Part shown: piece after piece, positions 7,347 to 12,906 of the stretch
Position numbering within the stretch: position 1 is the stretch's first letter
Layout: every line of letters begins with the position of its first letter
Source of the DNA: Cytophagales bacterium
GTDB taxonomy: Bacteria > Bacteroidota > Bacteroidia > Cytophagales > Cyclobacteriaceae
NCBI GenBank assembly: GCA_003454975.1
Contig: DMST01000307.1
Coordinates: forward strand, 10,853-23,758
Length of the DNA: 12,906 bases
Direction of reading: 5' to 3'
Program-made: the position numbers and the translations under genes
Notes under the pieces: generated by a model
Seen by the model: only the letters and a program-made list of their open reading frames with translations
Told to the model about the DNA's origin: nothing
The model's database searches: none

Positions 7347-8467
7347 AACATGCAACCAAGTCCCCGAAGGGTAAACAGCAAAATCTAGGATTCAGCATTG
7401 TCTTTTTTGCGCTCAACTTTTTGTTGGTGCCCTTTAGCGCCTACGCTACGTATGCGGGGTATAAAGAGTTCTTAGAAGAGCCCATGGCAATACTATTGGC
7501 GGCAGTAACCGGGCTACTGTTCTTTGGCCTCAACTACTTTATCAGTGAGAAGCGGAAGAAAGGAGAGCCTCATCTAAGGGAGGCCTTTGGGTTTTTATTG
7601 CCACTGATGATCAGCTTTTTTGGGAATTTCGCCTATTTCTACGGTGGACAGATGGAAGGAACGCTACTGGAGGAAGACCTAACGAAATACAGAACTACGC
7701 TTACCAAGACCTATAACGATGCAATTGGAGGGTTAACGATGAAGCAGCAAAACCAAATTGATTCAATAGAAGCAAAAAATGATCTTGAAAACCTAAGAAC
7801 AATGGTCGAGAGCGAGTTGAGTGCTTTAGAATCACAAATAAATGATGGAGGGTGCTTTGGATTGTGCGATCAAAAATGGGAGGATATTAAACAATTATTT
7901 ACCGATTATAATATTAGAAAGACTGGATCAGCAGGAATACCTTTAGATGATGCTTTTACAAAAGAATACTCCATTTTTGAAGAAAAGGCTTTGGGTCGTC
8001 TTGAGGAGCTAGAAGAAGGAGAAGAAAGGGAGATAGAAAAAATTAAGCAAATAATTCAGAGGCATAAAGATCATATTGATAATACAACTGATTTCGTACC
8101 ACAGATCGCTCTCGCAGTTGATTTGTTAAAGTCTTCGAACCGGGACAGGCTGCTAAATGAAGGCGAAATGCTAATCAAAGACATTAAACGTACCAATGAT
8201 GATATTGGACTATATACATCCCCTATATTAAATGATTTTAGTTATACAGAATTAATGCCTTATGAAGGCATTAATAGAAGAAACTTCAAAGGGGTATTAA
8301 AGAATGCCTTTATCGATATAGTAAACCCTGCCGCTACCTTTATTTCTACAATCCTTAGCCTAGTCATTGATCTGGCCACCTTAGGATTTGTGGTCCTGAT
8401 ATTGGTAAATGTACGCAGAAGGAGTTCTAACAAGAGAATCATACGGGGGCCACAGCGGGTCGACTAA
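7337..8467 (+). CDS. Four-TM protein with extracytoplasmic coiled coil
   Basis: A 376-residue membrane protein. Three TM helices near the N-terminus (about 18-41, 49-69 and 82-104) and one near the C-terminus (about 335-357) flank a 230-residue loop rich in Glu, Lys, Asp and Leu with heptad-like stretches (for example LGRLEELEEGEER). Positive clusters at the N-terminus, between the second and third helices (EKRKKG) and after the last helix (RRRSSNKR) place the long loop outside the cytoplasm. Two cysteines four residues apart (Cys173 and Cys177 in CFGLC) could form a disulfide. The layout, three TMs, long coiled coil, one TM, resembles DUF4407-type proteins, but I cannot confirm homology. It overlaps the preceding small frame by ten bases and is followed 13 bases later by the GTPase gene. 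A structural or mechanical subunit of the complex is plausible. Confidence 0.88.
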   Translation: MAIKHATKSPKGKQQNLGFSIVFFALNFLLVPFSAYATYAGYKEFLEEPMAILLAAVTGLLFFGLNYFISEKRKKGEPHLREAFGFLLPLMISFFGNFAYFYGGQMEGTLLEEDLTKYRTTLTKTYNDAIGGLTMKQQNQIDSIEAKNDLENLRTMVESELSALESQINDGGCFGLCDQKWEDIKQLFTDYNIRKTGSAGIPLDDAFTKEYSIFEEKALGRLEELEEGEEREIEKIKQIIQRHKDHIDNTTDFVPQIALAVDLLKSSNRDRLLNEGEMLIKDIKRTNDDIGLYTSPILNDFSYTELMPYEGINRRNFKGVLKNAFIDIVNPAATFISTILSLVIDLATLGFVVLILVNVRRRSSNKRIIRGPQRVD

Positions 8468-8480
8468 AAAATATAGAAGG

Positions 8481-9770
8481 ATGGCTAAAATACCATTAAG
8501 AAGGAAAAAGATTACTCGCAAAGATCCGAATGCTCAGGACGGAGAGGATACCGTGAAATGGGGCCAAAAGGTTGATGATCTAAAGCAAGAAGAGGCTCAG
8601 AATCAGGCTTTGTCGCCACCTCCTACAAAAGGAGACCCAATGCCAACTACTACTCCTTTTGGGGATGAGCTTGGCAACGACGGAGACCGTAAAGCAGAGG
8701 AAATAAAGAATGAGTACGAGAGCTCATCTTCTGATAATAGTCTATTGCCTAGTTATAATCCCTTTGAACCGCTAGGGGGTGATCCCGCTACGAATGACTC
8801 CAACATTACGGGAAAGAAGAGCCATGGGCCCCGTACTTCGTCCGAAGATACGCTCCAAACTCCCGTTGAGTCTGTCCCAGAGCCCAAACCGGTGGAGTTG
8901 GTCATTGATGAAGACTACACGTATTTCTTTGTCTTTGGCCTGACTACCGCCGGGAAATCAGCTATGCTATCCGGGTTGATCTACTATATGGATACAGCGC
9001 GGTTAGGAGTCTTGCGACCACAGGGAGGGGAATCTCACCAAAAACGTGGAAGATACCTCATCAAACGAATGAGGGATAAGGTCCGTAGTGGAACCTTTAT
9101 TGAAGGTACGCAGACACTAAATGCCCAAAGTGCTAACCTAGTTACAGAGATCAACCTACGGTTTGAACCCAAGCATCCTAAGCTGCCGCCATTACAATTT
9201 TGCCTCTTGGAGATGGCTGGCGAAGACCTTAAGGAGGTTGAAATTCAGGAGAGTGGGGATGGTGGAGAGTTTGACGACCGTATCGATGCTTTCCTCACCC
9301 ATCCGGATGTGGAGTTGATGTTTATCTGTGTGGTAGATACCGATTTTCCTCAGCGCAGCGAAGATGCCATTCGAGATTTTATGGATCATTTATACGACAA
9401 AGGGCACCAGGAAAACCCGCTCTTGCTTACGGTTAATAAATGGGATAAGGTAAGTGAAGAATATGGGGACGACATAGAACGGTATTTAAGAGAGAACCTG
9501 CCCTCAGTAATGAACAGTTTGGAAGACCAGCAGCGGGAGCATATTGCCTATTTAGATTACTCCATTGGAGAGGTCAATGTTACGGAAAATACCTTTGCGT
9601 ATAAAGACAAAGACTCGAAGCGGCTATTTAAATGGATATATAAAGCAGCATCTGGGGTAGATTTTATTTTTGATGGTGAGGAAGGAAACAATTCTAAAAT
9701 ACCGAGAAAGAAATTGAATCCAACCAAGCCTTGGTGGCAGAAACTCTCAAAACGTTTTGAAGATGAATGA
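8481..9770 (+). CDS. P-loop GTPase with long disordered N-terminus
   Basis: A 429-residue protein if translation starts at ATG 8481, preferred over in-frame ATG 8409 because it avoids a 59-base overlap, lies 13 bases after the previous stop and follows a purine-rich AGAAGG. Residues 1-140 are low in hydrophobics and rich in Pro, Ser, Asp and Lys, likely disordered. The GTPase domain then shows a Walker A/G1 motif GLTTAGKS (153-160, Lys159 and Ser160), a G3-like segment EMAG (244-247, Glu in place of the usual Asp) and a G4 motif NKWD (319-322) giving guanine specificity. No TM helix; cytosolic, with basic ends that may touch membrane or partners. Its stop overlaps the start of the GAP1-like gene, matching the frequent pairing of such GTPases with GTPase-associated proteins. 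It may correspond to the SrfC-like or DO-GTPase-type partners of vWA systems; exact subfamily not determined. Confidence 0.91.
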   Translation: MAKIPLRRKKITRKDPNAQDGEDTVKWGQKVDDLKQEEAQNQALSPPPTKGDPMPTTTPFGDELGNDGDRKAEEIKNEYESSSSDNSLLPSYNPFEPLGGDPATNDSNITGKKSHGPRTSSEDTLQTPVESVPEPKPVELVIDEDYTYFFVFGLTTAGKSAMLSGLIYYMDTARLGVLRPQGGESHQKRGRYLIKRMRDKVRSGTFIEGTQTLNAQSANLVTEINLRFEPKHPKLPPLQFCLLEMAGEDLKEVEIQESGDGGEFDDRIDAFLTHPDVELMFICVVDTDFPQRSEDAIRDFMDHLYDKGHQENPLLLTVNKWDKVSEEYGDDIERYLRENLPSVMNSLEDQQREHIAYLDYSIGEVNVTENTFAYKDKDSKRLFKWIYKAASGVDFIFDGEEGNNSKIPRKKLNPTKPWWQKLSKRFEDE

Positions 9771-11628
9771 TACCATAGGCTACGCGATATTCGGCTCGCC
9801 CCGTGGGTTACAAGTGGTTTCTAATGGGTTGTTTCAATCCTTACAACTGGATAGTCACCTGTATCTCAAGCATGAACATATTATCCTTGAAGAAGGCGAG
9901 CAGGTACTTATGTGTAAGCGCATTGCTACCAAACCCAGTAGTACCGTGAAAGATGGGCTATTGGTTGCCATTTATCAGCATGCCTGGCCTCACGGTGAAA
10001 GAAGAGCTGGCGGATTTGTAGGTAGTGCCATCTGCTTCAGGCGATTTTTACCTAGTCTTGACAAAATGGCGAATGGATTATGGTATCTCTTTGACGAAAT
10101 CCGCAAGCAAACTGATGAAAACCATCGTTTTTTAAGTGTGGATTCAAAATCTTGGAATATTAACTTACCCAATGCCAATCAAGATTTTGGGTTTTTAAGA
10201 AAGGAAGTCTGGCAATATAAATCTAACAATGATTTTCAAAATATAGCCTTGTGTTCTCCTTCGCTTCGGCATAGCACCTCTGATATACTCTTCAACTTGT
10301 GCTTTAATGATAGTTTTTATCAATTCGAACATGTCTATGCTACCCATACCCAGGTAGTATTTGAAAAGCTAAAGAAGAATGCCCTTGGCAGTGTGAGCTT
10401 CACCGCCTTGTTTGATCATTCGAAACAGCATGAAAGGGCGATAGCTCAGTACCAAGACCTTCAGCGCAGAATTGCAGAAGGAGATAGAAGACTCAAACAG
10501 TTAGCGGAGGAATATCAACCCAAGGCAAATTATCTAAAGCAACTGGAAGGTAGTATTTACCAAAAGGAAAGCCACATATTAGAATTGAAAGAAGCCATCA
10601 GAAGTTTGAATTTGAAATTTGTAGAGGCCATAAGCCCCGAATACAAAAAGTTCTTAGATACTAAACATGACAGATTGGTCAAAACAATTGATGAAGATGA
10701 AATAATAATCAAAGAGAAGCAGGCAGATATTGAGAAGTTAGATCAAAAAATAAAGTCATTGGTCGTAAAGAAAGAGAAGAAATCTCTGGAACTTAATATT
10801 GATGAGAACGCTCAGACGGTTCAGTTTGCCGCTCAGGAAATTAATAAATTTTATCATCCCGGTAGGTCGTTAAACGAACATCAATTAATAGAGGATTATT
10901 TTGAGTTTAGAAAACATCGAAGTCAGGAAAGAAGGGAGCAAACAAAAATCTATCGTGGTATCATAATTGGACTAACCGTACTTATTCTAGTGCTAGCAGG
11001 GAGATTGTTTTTTGGAGGTGAAGGAAATTCTGTTGACTCCGAGATAGAACGTTTGAAAGCGGATATCCAGGAGCAAAAAGTGGCCACGCAAACTTTTCAA
11101 AACAGAGTCTCGCTATTATCCGACATTCAACGATACCAAAAACATAGCACCCAAGCCGATTATCAGAAATTTAGGCCTTTAGCTGATGAACTACTCACAA
11201 AATTTGCAGGTGATGAATATTCGGAGGGTGATCCTGAATATGCCTTCATTACCTCTTACGATTGGGAGTTTTGGGAGTTTGATTTTTTAGATGCCAATTT
11301 GGTAGAAGAATGGAAAAGCCCATATGAGGACTCCTATTACATAAATCTACAATCACATATTGTTAAAGATAAGCCAACGCATGGTAACTTTCGGTGGATA
11401 CAGAATGATATCCGTGCCTCATTGATCAAGTATCTAAACGATTCACAAAACAACGATCTCTATCAATTTATCGCTCAGGCAAACGGGAATGATATAGAGA
11501 TAATTAATGGTGGAGCCTCAGAGCAAGATTTACTGAAGCACTTTGAATGGATGCTGAGGGAGTTCAATGACAAAAATGCTAGTGAATTAGCAAAGGAGAC
11601 AGTGATATATGCTCCATTCTTTAAATAA
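9763..11628 (+). CDS. GAP1-N-like domain, coiled coil and TM protein
   Basis: A 621-residue protein starting at ATG 9763; an in-frame TTG six bases upstream is less likely. The N-terminal globular region (about 1-200) begins with GYAIFGSPRGLQVVS and has a Gly-rich segment HGERRAGGFVGSAICF from residue 77. These resemble the N-terminal signatures of GTPase-associated protein 1 (GAP1-N) domains, though by eye only. A strong coiled coil spans about 222-355 (Glu/Lys/Leu rich). One TM helix lies at about 399-419, preceded by a basic cluster (KHRSQERREQ), so the N-terminal part is cytosolic and the last 200 residues, acidic and aromatic-rich, are outside. It overlaps the GTPase gene by eight bases. 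Likely role (inference): a membrane-anchored partner that senses or relays the state of the GTPase across the membrane. The C-terminal domain is not recognised. Confidence 0.9.
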   Translation: MNDTIGYAIFGSPRGLQVVSNGLFQSLQLDSHLYLKHEHIILEEGEQVLMCKRIATKPSSTVKDGLLVAIYQHAWPHGERRAGGFVGSAICFRRFLPSLDKMANGLWYLFDEIRKQTDENHRFLSVDSKSWNINLPNANQDFGFLRKEVWQYKSNNDFQNIALCSPSLRHSTSDILFNLCFNDSFYQFEHVYATHTQVVFEKLKKNALGSVSFTALFDHSKQHERAIAQYQDLQRRIAEGDRRLKQLAEEYQPKANYLKQLEGSIYQKESHILELKEAIRSLNLKFVEAISPEYKKFLDTKHDRLVKTIDEDEIIIKEKQADIEKLDQKIKSLVVKKEKKSLELNIDENAQTVQFAAQEINKFYHPGRSLNEHQLIEDYFEFRKHRSQERREQTKIYRGIIIGLTVLILVLAGRLFFGGEGNSVDSEIERLKADIQEQKVATQTFQNRVSLLSDIQRYQKHSTQADYQKFRPLADELLTKFAGDEYSEGDPEYAFITSYDWEFWEFDFLDANLVEEWKSPYEDSYYINLQSHIVKDKPTHGNFRWIQNDIRASLIKYLNDSQNNDLYQFIAQANGNDIEIINGGASEQDLLKHFEWMLREFNDKNASELAKETVIYAPFFK

Positions 11629-11673
11629 CTACACTTAGGTAACTGCTATAAAAACACTAACCTTCCACCTGCC

Positions 11674-12906
11674 ATGAACCAATTCTTTGAATTAATAGAA
11701 AATACAGGTATTCAATTTATTGAAATTGAAATTACGCTGGATGAGGAAGCGAAGAGTGATAAGAGCTTTGCTGAGGAGATTATTTATGATGATAACGGTA
11801 AGGAGCTTTCTGGTTCGCTGCTCTTCCCTTATAAATGGGGCGAGCGCTACATTGATTATGATTCCATAAATGCAGAGGCGATCGACCATAGAGGCAATGT
11901 GCTTGAGGATGAGATTAAGGAGCAGTTTGTTCGCTTTATTGAAAAGAAAGAAATCTATAAGATTCGAGGGCAGGAACCTTTGGATATGTATTGCGGTCAT
12001 TGGATTCCGATCCCCTACTATCGCGTCAGAAATGATGAAGTGATGCCTTTTCACCCCGGGCCCCAGAACTGGTGCCGCATGTGGGTAGATGAAGTGCCCC
12101 AAGAGGATGAAGATCCAGACCTAAGCACCTATAAGATTGTATTGGCCTTCGATACCCGCACTACCGAAAATGAGGGTGGCGATTATCTCACCCCCTATTC
12201 GCAAGATGCCGACCACACAGGAAATGAGCGATTTAAATGTGTGATTAAAGAGCGTTTCTGTCAGGAGTTTTATAACCGGGAGGAGGTAGACACTTGGTTG
12301 GGGAACATCTATGACCTCACTCCCACAAAGCACAAGCAAACCTTTCGGCACTTTACCACCTACTTTGCCCTGCTTGATCTGTTAGATCAGGCGGGAGGTT
12401 TTCCTGAGATCGCGCTGCTACCCGACGATAAGCGCATTGAGACCAGCCTAGTGCTAGACATTGGTAACTCACGTACCTGCGGGCTAATTGTGGAAACCAC
12501 CAGCCCGCAGCACAATACGCTGTTTGATTTTACCAACGTAAAGCGGCTACAGATACGCGACCTTTCGATTCCCTACCGGGTGTACGAAGAACCCTTTGAG
12601 ATGCAAGTGGCTTTTGCCGAGCAAAAATTTGGCAATGAAGCGGTTAACTTCTTCAAGGGGCTCTTCGAATGGCCAGGATTGCTGCGGATTGGGAAAGAGG
12701 CAGTGCGCCTTACCTCCATCTTTGAAAGTGAGGACTCTCAGGCCACGCTAAGTAGCCCTAAGCGCTACTTGTGGGATACAGAACCCGTGAGCATACCTTG
12801 GATCAAGGTGGATACGGAAGGAGCTCTGGGCTATGCGACCAGTAAAGGACTAAAACGGCGGGCGCTGTACGGCATTGCCACGCAGGTAAATAATGATGGC
12901 AGCATC
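11674..12906 (+). CDS. srfB: SrfB-family actin/Hsp70-fold ATPase, 3' truncated by window
   Basis: An open frame from ATG 11674 runs to the last base of the window (411 codons) with no stop, so the gene continues beyond it. The N-terminal 250 residues contain Trp/Pro-rich segments such as WIPIPYYRV and an AFDT motif. A phosphate-binding loop of the actin/Hsp70/hexokinase fold follows: LVLDIGNSRTCG, with Asp262 the likely nucleotide-metal contact. Further on, LQIRDLSIP and SSPKRYLWD (360-368) are signatures I associate with the SrfB family, whose members are usually around 1000 residues, so more than half is missing here. Cytosolic; no TM helix in the visible part. SrfB is named from the Salmonella srfABC genes, where it neighbours a GTPase-like SrfC; here it also follows a GTPase. 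It is 45 bases after the preceding stop. Function in any bacterium is poorly defined. The family call is confident, the role is not. Confidence 0.92.
   Translation, partial: MNQFFELIENTGIQFIEIEITLDEEAKSDKSFAEEIIYDDNGKELSGSLLFPYKWGERYIDYDSINAEAIDHRGNVLEDEIKEQFVRFIEKKEIYKIRGQEPLDMYCGHWIPIPYYRVRNDEVMPFHPGPQNWCRMWVDEVPQEDEDPDLSTYKIVLAFDTRTTENEGGDYLTPYSQDADHTGNERFKCVIKERFCQEFYNREEVDTWLGNIYDLTPTKHKQTFRHFTTYFALLDLLDQAGGFPEIALLPDDKRIETSLVLDIGNSRTCGLIVETTSPQHNTLFDFTNVKRLQIRDLSIPYRVYEEPFEMQVAFAEQKFGNEAVNFFKGLFEWPGLLRIGKEAVRLTSIFESEDSQATLSSPKRYLWDTEPVSIPWIKVDTEGALGYATSKGLKRRALYGIATQVNNDGSI

Noticed and set aside
8409..8480. Longer GTPase start at ATG 8409
   Set aside because: It would overlap the preceding gene by 59 bases and adds 24 residues of unremarkable sequence; ATG 8481 lies right after the previous stop with a purine-rich lead.
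9757..9762. TTG start six bases upstream for the GAP1-like protein
   Set aside because: An ATG two codons later gives a normal start with an eight-base overlap, and the extra two residues carry no signal.
11692..12351. Minus-strand open frames of 136 and 76 codons at the right end
   Set aside because: They are antisense to the SrfB reading frame, which carries clear family motifs; their products show no recognisable domain.
1..12906. CRISPR arrays, tRNA or rRNA genes, insertion sequences
   Set aside because: No regularly spaced repeats, no cloverleaf or rRNA-like segments and no transposase or integrase motifs were seen.

Overview
The window looks like Bacteroidota chromosome, probably a marine or Saprospiria-like lineage; that placement is inference. 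The grounds are a periplasmic-TPR histidine kinase of the HisKA_2 type paired with a LytTR response regulator, start codons mostly without a clear Shine-Dalgarno sequence, moderate GC content and short lipoproteins. All supported genes lie on the + strand.

Left part (1-2929): a very small predicted lipoprotein gene (96-263) ends in a strong intrinsic terminator (277-305). The terminator almost touches the start of a two-gene signalling operon: a lipoprotein-type TPR sensor kinase (315-2180) and a LytTR-family response regulator (2177-2929), coupled through an ATGA overlap. The kinase gene changes sharply in base composition between its TPR sensor half and its kinase half.

Middle (2930-3350): a 421-bp intergenic stretch without a convincing gene. 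It holds a nested imperfect inverted repeat (3039-3175), a short direct repeat and a dyad. It should contain the promoter of the next operon and possibly targets of the upstream regulator.

Right part (3351 to the end): a tightly packed run of genes that reads as one multi-component membrane-associated NTPase system. In order: a cytosolic TerY-like vWA protein with an intact MIDAS; a small six-TM protein; a large membrane protein with a vWA-like extracytoplasmic domain; a doubtful small basic ORF; a four-TM coiled-coil protein; a P-loop GTPase with a long disordered N-terminus; a protein with an N-terminal globular domain resembling GTPase-associated (GAP1-N-type) domains, followed by a coiled coil and one TM; and a SrfB-family actin/Hsp70-fold ATPase cut off by the window end.

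Working model (inference): the membrane proteins form a scaffold. Two vWA domains, one on each side of the membrane, act as metal-dependent adhesion or assembly modules. The GTPase with its GAP1-like partner and the SrfB ATPase are cytosolic switches. The set resembles NTPase-centred conflict or envelope-stress systems that combine vWA, GTPase and actin-fold proteins. The srfABC genes, named in Salmonella, are the nearest named relatives. No effector domain such as a nuclease, protease or deaminase is visible here; if there is one it may lie beyond the right edge.
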